Part shown: positions 33,206 to 42,999 of the stretch, in pieces
Layout of the letters: each line of letters opens with the position of its first letter
How positions within the stretch are numbered: the stretch's first letter is position 1
DNA from: Helochares maculicollis
Lineage: Eukaryota; Arthropoda; Insecta; Coleoptera; Hydrophilidae
Assembly (NCBI GenBank): GCA_033557835.1
Contig: JAWQRO010000314.1
Coordinates: 1 to 43,345, forward strand
DNA: 43,345 nt
Direction: 5' to 3'
Notes under the pieces: generated by a model
What the model was told of the DNA's origin: nothing
The model's input: the letters and a program-made list of their open reading frames with translations, nothing else
Database searches by the model: none
Translations under genes and position numbers: made by a program

Positions 33206-34095
33206 TTAGGTGCGCAACTAAGTTCTCGCTGTTTTTTTTGACGAGAATGCAACTTTATTGTAAAAAAATGGTTACAAATGAATCATTTAAATTATTTCCC
33301 ATCGCCAGCTACAACTTTTTCCCAACTTTCTTGCAGAGCACCAATACCGTTACGGTAAAAGTGTTCATCTTTTGAGGCATTTTTTGATGTCTTCATATGA
33401 GCCAGACCATGTGCCATCGAACGGAACAAGTAATAATAGGACGGTGCAATATCTGGAGAATAGAAGTAGAACTTCCCATTTGAGCGTTTCCAGGTAGGTT
33501 TTAACGTGTTTGGCAAAGTGAGGGCGAGCGTTGTCATGCTGTAGAATCACTTTTTCGTGCCTCTTCTCGTATTGTGGCCGTTTTTCTCGCAGTTCTCCGC
33601 TCAATCGCATTAATTGAAGTCGATATCGTTCGCCAGATATAGTTTCGTTCGGTTTCAACATTTCATAATAAATAACATCGACCTGGTCCACCAAATACAC
33701 AGCATAATCTTCGCAGCGTGAATATTTGGCCGAGCTGACGACGAAGAAGCATGAACGGGCAGTCTCCATGACTTTCTTTTCTTTGGGTTGCTGTAATGGA
33801 TACATTTTACATCATCCGTCACGATGCGATGAAGAAAACTCTTCCTTTTTTTGCTGCTGGAGCAGTTGTTTACAGGCGAAAAGACGACGTTCAACATCCC
33901 TTGGCTTCAAATCATAAGGAACCCAAGTTCCTTGCTTTTGAATCATTCCCGACGTATGCAATGGCTTGGAAATGGCTTGGTGGATAATTCCTAATGCAGA
34001 AGCAAGTTCTTCTTGAGTTTGGCACGGATTCTCATCCAGCATTTGCTGCTGGAGTCAACTTTTGATAAACAGCGAGAACTTAGTTGCTCACCTAA
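33206..34095 (-). mobile_element. 890-bp non-autonomous mariner with intact ends
   Basis: Left end TTAGGTGCGCAACTAAGTTC and the inverted right end (TTAGGTGAGCAACTAAGTTC on the other strand) match over about 29 bp with one difference. A TA duplication flanks both sides (33204-33205 and 34096-34097), the mariner hallmark. Full-length mariners are about 1.3 kb. This copy has lost the front of the gene: similarity starts near ENPCQTQEELASALGI. Terminal repeats and coding remnant look like the irritans-type mariners. Confidence 0.95.
33290..34042 (-). pseudogene. Mariner transposase pseudogene, 5'-deleted
   Basis: Minus-strand pieces are ENPCQTQEELASALGI (33812-34042), FLHRIVTDDVKCIHYSNPKKRKSW (33655-33897), YEMLKPNETISGERYRLQ with KVILQHDNARPHFAKH (33365-33805) and the C-terminal end (33292-33537), spread over three frames. 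In the D,D34D triad the first two aspartates are readable, but the third, normally in APSDYHLF, reads APSYYYLF. Frameshifts, the missing N-terminal DNA-binding part and this Asp-to-Tyr change all make it inactive. Confidence 0.93.
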
Positions 34096-34399
34096 TAATT
34101 ATGGGAAAAAATTAGTGCAAAGTCAGACTTGACTTTAATGAATTTTGACTTCAAATTATGACCAGAATATTGCACGAAAGTACTTGGTTTCTGTTGATGC
34201 GAATCATTTCGATCTGCACCTAGACATCGACCTGAAGAGGTTAAGAGATTTCAAGGAAGATTATTGGTTTAATTATTCCCAAATTATGTTTTAATAACAA
34301 TAGTTACTAATAGTAATATTTAATAAATACTAAATAGGATTCCTGCAGCTCCGAATTTTACACGTATTATTGGATTTTGCATCCTGATTGATAATTTTC

Positions 34400-34922
34400 T
34401 AACCGGAGGTTTTTAAGTCTGCTCCGCTGTCGCAAGTGCGTAGATGAAAATCGGACAACCGAAGTCGATTGTTCAGACCTTCCGATACTGATGGTGCAGA
34501 ACTCGTTTCGATATTCCCGCGAGGAGAGGAGTTACGGCCGTAGAAATTCGACCTTCTTTCGAGTGCACATTTTCGCACATTTATGAGGTCCTGGAGGCCG
34601 CAATTGCAAGTCTGGTCGCTTAAATGGGATATTAGTCGACCCACAAGGCCATCTTACAGGACTCAAACTTCCAGGGTTTTGCGATAATAGCCGTAGGCCA
34701 AATTTATCGCCCCCTCTCAAACAGTTTGACCGCTATCGTAGTTATATATACACACACACACATAAACATACAGACCCACAATTGGCACATACAGACAACA
34801 AAATGGACACGGGGGCATTCAAACCTTGGAGATCCATCAAACCATCAAAATCTCGTGGTCGAATTTTTTCATGATCTCTTTACTATACTTCGTATAAATA
34901 AAACGAGAATGTAAAAGTTGAA
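34400..34922 (+). mobile_element. Dispersed repeat copy 2, probable non-LTR/SINE-like element
   Basis: The last 215 bp match the repeat at 24698-24898, including the CA microsatellite, GGAGATCC, AAAATCTCG, CATGATC and TACTTCGTAT blocks. The preceding 300 bp (34400-34700) are GC-richer than the surroundings and may be its body, which copy 1 lacks. The open frames 34399-34644 and 34532-34720 (minus) show no domain I recognise. Confidence 0.65.
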
Positions 34923-34984
34923 AAATAATGCTTCCATTGTTATGTAAGCTAATTTGATTGACAGATTAATTGAATAGGTAAAAG

Positions 34985-35045
34985 TCTGAAATTAGCTATC
35001 TTATCTCCATATAATCGCTGCGATAGTACATCCTCAGGGTCAGCA
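34985..35045 (+). promoter_or_regulatory. Promoter block of CRAL-TRIO gene 2 with tandem GATA sites
   Basis: GTCTGAA, then TATCTTATC at 34997-35005 (79 bp before the ATG), then TAATCG and GATAGTAC at 35022-35029, in the same order as in front of gene 1. Confidence 0.6.
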
Positions 35046-35075
35046 ACTTGTGCATTTTATTGATGTCTCAGCACA

Positions 35076-36060
35076 ATGCCAATACGACTTATTTCGAAAG
35101 AATTACAGCTTAAAGCTGCGAAAGAGTTAAATGAAGACCCAAAGCGGATTTCCCAAGATATTGAGTACATCAAAGAATGGATAAAGAAGTCGCCCCATAT
35201 TAACGCTAGAACAGGTCAGTTGATCACTTCACTTGGTAGTTTTATATTTTAGTGTTTATTAAATTGTAGATGACCAATGGATTTTAACATTCTTACGGGG
35301 CTGCAAGTTCAGCCTAGAGCGCACGAAAGAAAAACTTGACATGTTCTACACGATGCGGAGTATCCTGCCAGAATTTTTTACCAACAGAGATCCTCTGCGC
35401 CCAGAAATCCAGAAAATTCTCAAGCTGGGCTTATATCTTCCGCTTCCAAAGACTAAAACGCCCGATTCACCCAAAATTATACTCGCAAAAGTTATGCCTT
35501 ATGATCCATGTGCAAACCTCGCCGATATTTTTAAAGTCAACTTCATGATCCTAGAAATCCTGCTGCTAGAAGACGACCAAATGATTATAGCTGGCCAAAG
35601 TATGTTGCAGGATTTGAAAGACGTCACTTTGAACCACATGGTTCTCTTTACCCCTGCTACTGTGAAAAAAGCGATGACTTGCGGACAGACTGCGTATCCT
35701 GTACGCCCAAAATCGTCACACTTCGTGAACATCCCCAGCTTTTTCGAAACGATCTACGCTCTTTTTAGTTCATTTTTAATCGAAAAACTGAAGAAGCGCA
35801 TGGTTGTTCACCCTGGATCGAATTGGGAGGAGCTCTACAAAGACATTCCGCAGGAGCTTTTGCCGAAGGAATATGGAGGAACTGCTGGTACTTTAGACGA
35901 GTTGGTGGAGTATTGGACGAAGAAGGTGGAAAGCTACCGCGATTGGTTTTTGGAAGATGAGCAGTACAAAACTGACGAATCCAAGCGCCCTGGTAAACCA
36001 AAAACTTCTGATAACGTTTTTGGATTAGAAGGGTCGTTTCGCAAATTAGATGTAGATTAA
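35076..36060 (+). CDS. CRAL-TRIO lipid-transfer protein 2 (alpha-TTP-like)
   Basis: Exons 35076-35214 and 35270-36060 (donor ACAG|GTCAGT, acceptor AAATTGTAG), 309 aa. The intron sits at exactly the same codon (ART|DDQW) as in gene 1, marking the two as the closest pair. CRAL-TRIO-N region with DDQWILTFLRGCKFSLERTK; lipid-binding domain with LLLEDDQMIIAGQ, RPKSSHFVNIPSFFETIYAL, EKLKKRMVVHPGSNW and LPKEYGG; C-tail KRPGKPKTSDNVFGLEG. It has the same likely role as gene 1: cytosolic carriage of a hydrophobic ligand. The basic EKLKKRMVVH stretch corresponds to the region that contacts phosphoinositides in alpha-TTP (family knowledge). Confidence 0.94.
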
Positions 36061-36102
36061 ACCAACTGTATTCTATCTTGCTTAAGCCATCTCTTTGTCT
36101 CT

Positions 36103-36108
36103 AATAAA
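36103..36108 (+). terminator. Polyadenylation signal AATAAA
   Basis: Canonical AATAAA 43 bp after the stop codon of CRAL-TRIO gene 2. Confidence 0.7.
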
Positions 36109-36204
36109 ACTAGCTTAAAACATTAATTTTTTAGATTACCAACCGATCGCAACGCCACGTGCAAAACTTGATATATTTAATTCGATTTTATAAAGCGGTC
36201 TGTA

Positions 36205-36285
36205 CTTTATTATCTTATCATTTCTATAATAATAATTCTATTTGCTTAATGACAAAAATTACACAAATCAGCAAATTGTCAGTCG
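36205..36285 (+). promoter_or_regulatory. Promoter region of CRAL-TRIO gene 3, tandem GATA site and initiator-like TCAGTC
   Basis: TATCTTATC at 36211-36219, 100 bp before the ATG, as in the two sister genes. The rest of the promoter is not alignable with theirs. A TCAGTC at about 36279 fits the arthropod initiator and could be the transcription start. Confidence 0.55.
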
Positions 36286-36310
36286 GCAGGTGATTGTGGA
36301 CTGAGCAAAC

Positions 36311-37451
36311 ATGTCGCTCAACGTACGAAGTGTATCTAAGGAGCTTCAAGAGAAGGCGGCGAAAGAGCTTAATGAAGATCCGCAACGAGTCGCCCAAGAT
36401 ATTGCGTATATCAAAGAGTGGATACACAAAACCCCTCATTTAAAGGCGAGAGATGATGATCAATGGATCTTGTCGTTTCTTAGAGGCTGCAAATTTAGCT
36501 TGGAGCGCACTAAAGAAAAATTGGACATGTTCTACACCATGAGGTCGATTCTGCCGGAGTTTTTTAGGAACCGTGATCCCCTTCTGCCGGAGCTACAGAA
36601 GGTCCTTGAGTTAGGGTTAGTATTTTTTTAGTCTAGTTTTACTTTGATCCACATAATTTTTCAATTGATTAAATTGTGCATTTGGACACTAGGGTGTATC
36701 TACCTCTCCCAAAATCTAAAGGACCGGACACTCCCCGTCTTTTCCTCCTCCGCACTGGCCACTACGACCCAAAAATCAGCGTAAACGATATATTTAAAGT
36801 TAACATGATGATCCAAGACATCCTCCTCTTGGAGGATGATCAAATGCAAATAGCAGGGCAAAACATGGTGCAAGATCAAAAGGGGATCTCAATGAGCCAC
36901 ATGATTCAATTTACTCCCGCTACGGTGAAGAAAGCAATGACTTGTTGGCACGAGGCTTATCCTAATAGGCCAAAAGCGATGCATTTTATCAACATTCCCA
37001 GTTTCTTCGAGGCTATCTACGCGCTCTTCAGCCCATTTTTGACAGAAAAATTAAGAAAGCGCGTGAGTACTTTTTGGTCACTGTATCTTTCTAAACAGGG
37101 AGATTAGCTTTTTCGGCAAATATTCTAGTTGCTTCGGGAGCAATTCCACGTATTGATTTATTATTATTATTATTGATATTTAATTTATAGATGAACATTC
37201 ATACTGGCACAAACTGGGATGGCTTATGGGATGATGTTCCCAAGGAGATGTTGCCGAATGAATACGGAGGACAAGCGGGAAGTGTAGCGGAGCTGACTGC
37301 TTACTGGAAGAAGAAAGTTGAGAGCTACAGAGACTGGTTCATAGACGACGATAAATATGGAACTGATGAGGCCAAACGTCCCGGTAAACCAAAAACTTCT
37401 GATAACGTTTTTGGATTGGAGGGATCTTTCAGGCAGCTGAATGTTGATTAG
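36311..37451 (+). CDS. CRAL-TRIO lipid-transfer protein 3 (alpha-TTP-like)
   Basis: Exons 36311-36615, 36693-37062 and 37191-37451, 311 aa. Donor and acceptor pairs are GTTAGT/CACTAG and GTGAGT/AATTTATAG. The two introns (77 and 128 bp) are at LELG|VYLPLP and EKLRKR|MNIHTG. Neither occurs in genes 1 and 2, and their shared intron is absent here. Domains are as in the sisters: DDQWILSFLRGCKFSLERTK, LLLEDDQMQIAGQ, RPKAMHFINIPSFFEAIYAL, LPNEYGG, C-tail KRPGKPKTSDNVFGLEG. It is the most diverged of the three. Likely a soluble carrier of a hydrophobic ligand; the ligand is unknown. Confidence 0.94.
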
Positions 37452-37507
37452 AGAAAGATTTTATTCATGTATATGTAATCTAGAGCTGAAATATTACAAC
37501 TGATAGA

Positions 37508-37513
37508 ATTAAA
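37508..37513 (+). terminator. Possible polyadenylation signal ATTAAA
   Basis: The common variant ATTAAA 57 bp after the stop codon of CRAL-TRIO gene 3. Confidence 0.5.
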
Positions 37514-38030
37514 CAGGAGACACAAAATTAGATGTTTGACTATAAAGACTTGTATAAAAATTCTATGACGTGCTATCAATCCGAATATGAAAAAATCGAC
37601 TGTTAGTGATTATAACTTGTCATTTTTTGATAAACTATGCTGTTTTTTAAATCTAAGGTATACACTTAATGCTTAGATAACGAGGGATTCGGCTACTACA
37701 GCCAATAACTACTGAAATTTATTGTCATATATTTCAGACCTACTAAATCGTTAATATTCATGCTAAAAATTGAAAGGCATGATTTCCTAGAAGAATTTTT
37801 AATGATATAATAAAACATTCTTGGACGAAAATCATACATGAAAAATATTTTTAACGACTTACTTTTATCTGAATTCGCAAGCCCGCAGTGAGACAGCAAT
37901 TCTCAAAATCACTTAAGGAATTGTGAATGAGACGTTCACATTACATACCAATAAATCCTTTCTGGTCATACCAAAATATGTTTGACAAAAAAACAAAGTT
38001 TATATAATATATAATTCTATTTAAAACTAT
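37514..38030. other. Intergenic stretch, nothing recognised
   Basis: AT-rich gap between the CRAL-TRIO trio and the RhoGEF pair. The minus-strand frame 37696-37899 has no recognisable domain. Confidence 0.5.
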
Positions 38031-38095
38031 TGCTTTATCTATGGACGATAATTTTGATAAAATTAGATAGTTACGCAAATTGCTCTTATCTACAT
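38031..38095 (+). promoter_or_regulatory. GATA-motif cluster before RhoGEF 1
   Basis: TTATCT, GATAA, AGATAG and CTTATCT fall within about 60 bp, 60-120 bp before the ATG. In AT-rich DNA single motifs are expected by chance, so this is suggestive only. Confidence 0.4.
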
Positions 38096-38149
38096 GCAAA
38101 CAAATGGGCACTTAGATGCGAAAAATCGATTTCGTTTGCAGTTTGAATC

Positions 38150-41100
38150 ATGTCTACCGCAAAATACAGTGCAAGAAATAAAAGTGTTGTGCGTGTGAAG
38201 AGTTTAATAGCCAATTTTGAAGGCAAAATCACAACTGAAGTTTCTAGCAACCCTAGAGGCGATCATTTAAAGTTAGGTTCTCGAAACAAACCAGCCGTAA
38301 ATAATGCTAATCCGACTCCTATTAATCGCTATGTTGATAAGAGCGCTAAGTCTGCTGTAAATTACCAAATTAAAACCCAATTAGAATCACCCAAGGGCAA
38401 AAATGAAACGTTTGAAAGAAGATGGGTTTTGAAGCAAAAGTCTGCGTATGAAAGGCTCACAAGTGTAGACAAATCTTTATTGGAAAAGAAGCAAGCACGT
38501 AATAAGAACTCTTTGGAAAATAAGTCATTCTTGGAGAGGAAGAATGCGCTGCAGAACAAAGCTGTGAGTGAAAATAAATTTACGCCTGAGAGCAGCGCTT
38601 CATTGGACAAAAATGTATCAAAAAAGTTATCTGCGGCACAGAAGAAGATTATTCAAGAGAATACTCTAGAGAAAGCACAAACGCCCAAAAGCCGAAATGC
38701 ATCAGAAACTGGAAGTTCGGTCGCGAAAAAATTAGTTCAGGGTCCCAAACAGACAAAAGACATCAATCTTACTTTAGAGAGTCCATTCGGGAAACAAACT
38801 GGAACAGATTCAAGAAGCGCTACATTTAAGAAAAGACTTCTACAGGAGAGTAGCAAAGATTTTTTGCGAAATTCTGCAAAACCAAGTTCATCTCCTCTAA
38901 TGAGTAAGTTACAGCAACAAACTGGGAACTATGTGAAAAATATACAGAAAAAATTTGAAATTTCTGCGAAGTGCCAAACTGAAGACAAAACTAGTGATAA
39001 GCAATGGAAAATAAACAGTAGCTCAGCTCCCAAAAGACAAGAAACATATTCTCGCTTATATCATAAAGGAATTATACTTTCAAACCAAAAACCACCAGAG
39101 GTGTCGTCTAAACCAAAGTTCTTGGCGCAAAGAAGGGTTACTCTCGACTATTCGAAGCAACCACAAGCACCAAACAACAAAGAACTTAGAACCCCTCCAA
39201 GGAACCATTCTAAGGCTGAGCTTGAGGTTGCTAAGACTTTGGAGGACATCAAAACAAATGAAGAGCTTCATCGACTGAAAGACACCGCAGTAGCAGAAGC
39301 TACTCAGAATTCCGGCAAAGATACTATATCTAAGCAAAGTGAAACAACTGAGTTGTTTCAATACACAGGAGGTAAGTGGAGCGAATTAGAAGAAGAAGTT
39401 CAATTCGTATCGACAATAACGGTCAATTTAAGTCCAAGTCGTCGGAAATCAACTATCACTTCTGGATCATCTGGTCTTGATATTATTGCGCCCCTCAACG
39501 ACCAAAAATCAGATATCAAACCGCAGGAGCAAGACCCGCCACCACAAAAGGGTGAGTGTCCTGAATCTATGACCTTAGTAGAAGAAAACTCACAAGATGA
39601 CGGACTAGAAGCAGCACCACTACATGTTGAAATATTATCAGAAAAATCGCTACCAAATGAAACGCAGCCGAAAGATACATCACTGCAAGAACAAGATTTC
39701 TCTCAGACATCAATTCCAGGAGAAAATCAGCCAGAACTAATCGAAATTCCGAAACTGTTAGAAGCCAAAAATGTTACCATCGCATCAACATTTCACGGTA
39801 ATGAGGAGTTGGGACCAGATGAAAATTCAAGGGGCGAAGCCGAATCTGACACAGTTATATTTAGAGTGAAACCTGCAGCTTTAGGAATATTAAATCGATT
39901 TGCGAGTATAGATGAAACTAAGCTATCATTTTTTTGCCGCAATAGCTATTCTGAAATTGATGAAAACGTCCTAAACTCTTGCGAAACAGAACAAACGCAA
40001 AATACTAACGAAAAGTACAATAGCGACGATGTTTCCCAACCAACTGAACATCTCCCAGTAGAAAATTTTGGATCGCAAAACTTTGATCCAGAAGAACCAA
40101 CATCAAGGGACAAGGCAACTATCGAATTCGAAGCTCCAATGGAGGAACATAGTTCAGCACCGAAATTGGATTTGGAAGACGCGAATTCAGAACAATCTGT
40201 TGAAAAAATTGATTACTTTTGCATCCCTTGTCCTTCTAAGTCAACAGAAGATTCGTCTAAATCATCAACTGTTGCTCCGAAAGAAGCATTCGAAGATCCT
40301 GTTGACGCGCTCAACGCCATAGTGCCAAATCACGAATACGAAAATGTGAATATCAAGTTTTTGCGCCAGAAGAAACCTTCAGTTGGGGAAGAAGAGCCGT
40401 TTGTTGAAAATAGGCGAGGCTTCCAAAATAAGCAAAATTGTGGCGACGAAAACCTGGTTGTGGAAGTCAAGGATGATAGTCGGGGTATTTATAGAAGAGA
40501 AACCATATTCGATAAAAACGACAACCCGGTGATTCAAAGGGTTAGCAAAATTGGCACGGTCAAGGATACGGTCTATATTGAAACCACGCAGCTTCCGTTA
40601 AAAGGGCACAGAAAATCCAAGCTGGATTTTATAATTCAAGAGCTGTTAGACACAGAGGAGCAGTATATCCAAAATCTTGAGATAATCATTCATGATTACA
40701 TGTCGTATTTCAAAAATTTAAAACTACCTTCTTTGATTGGAAAGTCCGCTTATATATTCGGGAATATAGAGAGTATTTGCAGAGAAAGCTACACGTTTTT
40801 TGATTGCCTCAGAAAGTGTGGAAATGACTATCAGAAAGTAGCGAAGGTATTTTTAAGTATGGTTAGTATTTCTCTGTCGAAGCATTTCGAAATCTTTTTT
40901 GCAATAGTCTTTTTTTTGCACAATTATAAATGACTTAAAAGTTTAGGACAAGATTTTTAGATGATTTGTAATTTCAGAAAGATTCCCTGTTCGCCCTTTA
41001 CCCTCACTACTTCCGGAATAAGCCGACGTCGGATAGTTACGTATTTGGTGATTTTAGAAGTGCGATAGAGGAGAGACAATACCAACTAGACGACAAATTA

Positions 41101-41791
41101 GACTTATCTAGTTATTTGATGAATCCGATCCAACGGTTAGGAAAGTATATCCTATTCTTGGAGAACATGATGAAAGAGTTGCGAAAAGGCGGCGTCCCAT
41201 CGGAAGACATTCAGAAAGCGTTGGATGTAATCAAAATGAATATGAGCTTAGGAAATCATTACGTGGCTATCGATTCCATTATGAATATCCCTTTTAACCT
41301 AAATATCGTCAGTGGGTCCTTCCTATTAAGAGACAATTTCTTTATCCTGAAGCCAAAGAAATTGGCAACTACTCTGTTTCTGTTTGAGGAAATGCTGATT
41401 ATCACCATCGTTGATCCTGTGAGTAATCAAAGCTGTTCTATTTGTACCTTTTTGTAGTATCTCGCGCTTTGCTTTATTTACATTTTTGTTTCAGAAAAAC
41501 GTAGACTATTTCCTTTATAAGGATGCCGTGCGTGTAAGTGATATGGGGATTGTAATATTTGAAGAAAACCCACTTGTGTTCCATATAAAGAGATTTGGAA
41601 AACACAAAAGAGTATTTGTCTTTGAAATCGAAGCACTTTCTGTAGAAACTAAACGGGCTTGGACGAAGAAGATTGAGGAGCTTCTTTGGGTTCAGTTGAA
41701 ACTCCAAAAAGAAAAAGTAATTAGCCAACAAATTGATCAAGGGATCAAAACTGAGCACATACTACTACCAGGGTCGGAAAACTGTAGTTGA
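38150..41791 (+). CDS. Dbl-family RhoGEF (DH-PH), puratrophin-1-like
   Basis: Exons 38150-40861, 40978-41418 and 41495-41791, all phase 0 with GT-AG borders (GTTAGT/ATTTCAG, GTGAGT/TTGTTTCAG), 1149 aa. It should load GTP on a Rho-family GTPase. Residues 1-820 are predicted disordered: Lys/Ser/Asn-rich first, with a loosely repeated SLENKSFLERKNALQNK stretch near 120-145, then acidic and Ser/Thr/Glu-rich. The DH domain is about 823-1000: KLDFIIQELLDTEEQYIQNL is conserved region 1 and LMNPIQRLGKYILFLENMM is conserved region 3, a form typical of PLEKHG4/puratrophin-1. The PH domain is about 1005-1122 (NFFILKPKKLATTLFLFEEMLII, RAWTKKIEELL). The plus-strand frame continuing after 40861 is intron. 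The start is the first ATG of a very long open exon, with no better choice upstream. A near-identical domain layout without the N-terminus follows in the next gene. Confidence 0.92.
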
Positions 41792-42045
41792 AATGGAATT
41801 AATTTGAGCTGTGATTGTGTGATCTTTAGTATAAGCAAAGCATAGTTTTCGTGCAACATGTATATTTGTTATATCAGGGATAGCGCTAAAAAAGAAATTA
41901 CTTATCTTCATTAAAATGTATTAAAAGCGTTTTCGGAAATTGCAAAATATAACAGATTTAATATAGCTTGAGCGTATGTGCCCTGCTCTGTATGTATTAA
42001 ACAAAAAAGATTAATTATAAGGTAAATAAGGACTAAATCCAAATC
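41792..42045. other. Short gap between the RhoGEF genes
   Basis: Only about 330 bp separate the stop of RhoGEF 1 from the ATG of RhoGEF 2. An ATTAAA at about 41996 might serve polyadenylation. Confidence 0.4.
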
Positions 42046-42058
42046 TTATCTCAGATAA
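42046..42058. promoter_or_regulatory. Palindromic GATA site
   Basis: TTATCTCAGATAA is a perfect 13-base palindrome of two facing GATA motifs around one base, 64 bp before the second RhoGEF ATG. GATA factors with two zinc fingers bind such paired sites (family knowledge); use here is inferred. Confidence 0.5.
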
Positions 42059-42121
42059 CATTAGTCATGCTCCCTAGACAACTAAGTTAGATTAGTAGGT
42101 TTTCAACCACATCACTAAAAA

Positions 42122-42861
42122 ATGGCAACGTTGTATGGCAGAAGCTATTACATAGTTCAAGAGCTGTTATTTACCGAAAATATCTATTTAAACAATTTAA
42201 AATTAGTGTTAGAGGTGAGTCAACCATTTTGTTTAACCAGAATAAGAATTGAGGGTTGTTATAGGACCATGCGGACATTCTGCAAACTCTGCAAATGGAT
42301 CTGAAAATATTTTTGAGCATAGAACTATTCTATTCCAATTGCAACAGATTTTTCGAATACCTCAAGGCCGTCAAAAACGATTTGGAAAAAATATCCAAAA
42401 GTTTTTTAAAATACAGAAAAGTACTGTTTTGCTTATACCCACTGATGGCCAAAGACATGTACTTGGCTGAAAAGTACCTCAATCAGAACAGCATGAAAGA
42501 GAAACTGTTGATGAAAAAACAGGAGCTGGGATGTAATTATACCCTCACCACTTATCTCAAAGACATTCCTGAACGGATGAGCTTTTACGTGCTGTTTTTG
42601 CAAAGAGTGAAAAGGGAAGCGATTAACAATAATTTAAATTTAGAAAGCATTGACAAGGCTCTGTTTGTTTTAACTCGAGAACTGAAGGTAGGACACTCCG
42701 TTATGGCCCTGATATCTGTAGAAAACATCCCCGAGGAGTGGGTTAAAAACCCGGGAGTTTTTGTGATGCGTGGTGACTTCGAAATAACTTGTAAAGAAGA
42801 AATCTACCGGGGATCCTTGTTTTTATTTGATAACATTGCTATAGTTGGGAGGGTTGATAAG
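42122..42861 (+). CDS. Second RhoGEF-like DH-PH gene, degenerate DH (3'-partial)
   Basis: Exons 42122-42214 and 42265-42861 (GTGAGT/TTATAG; next donor GTAAGA), 230 codons so far. The gene continues past the window. Starting at the ATG after CTAAAAA, the protein begins almost at once with a DH domain (IVQELLFTENIYLNNLKLVL), with no N-terminal extension. FLKYRKVLFCLYPLMAKDMY matches FLSMKDSLFALYPHYFRNK of RhoGEF 1. The conserved region 3 reads DIPERMSFYVLFLQRV instead of NPIQRLGKYILFLENM, losing the usual Q-R..KY pattern. A PH start follows (VFVMRGDFEITCKEE, LFLFDNIAIVGRVDK). The last visible intron falls at the same PH position as the second intron of RhoGEF 1, so the two are tandem paralogues. 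Loss of exchange activity is possible. It may continue as a shorter adaptor-like protein. Confidence 0.85.
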
Positions 42862-42999
42862 GTAAGAGTTTAATTGTGTCGGCAACTAATTAATTGCGGA
42901 TTTCACTCATAGATGGCTTCAGTTGAATGTTTAGGTTGGCAGACGTAGGACAAATGTTAAACACATTTTGTTATTTGATACTTAGCATTTTAACTGTCA

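Noticed and set aside
35499..36001. Minus-strand frames opposite CRAL-TRIO gene 2
   Set aside because: Shadows of the plus-strand coding sequence, which has clear family motifs.
41792..42121. RhoGEF 1 and 2 as one gene with tandem DH-PH units
   Set aside because: RhoGEF 1 ends in a stop in a proper terminal exon, and RhoGEF 2 has its own ATG with no acceptor in front. cDNA could still show read-through splicing.
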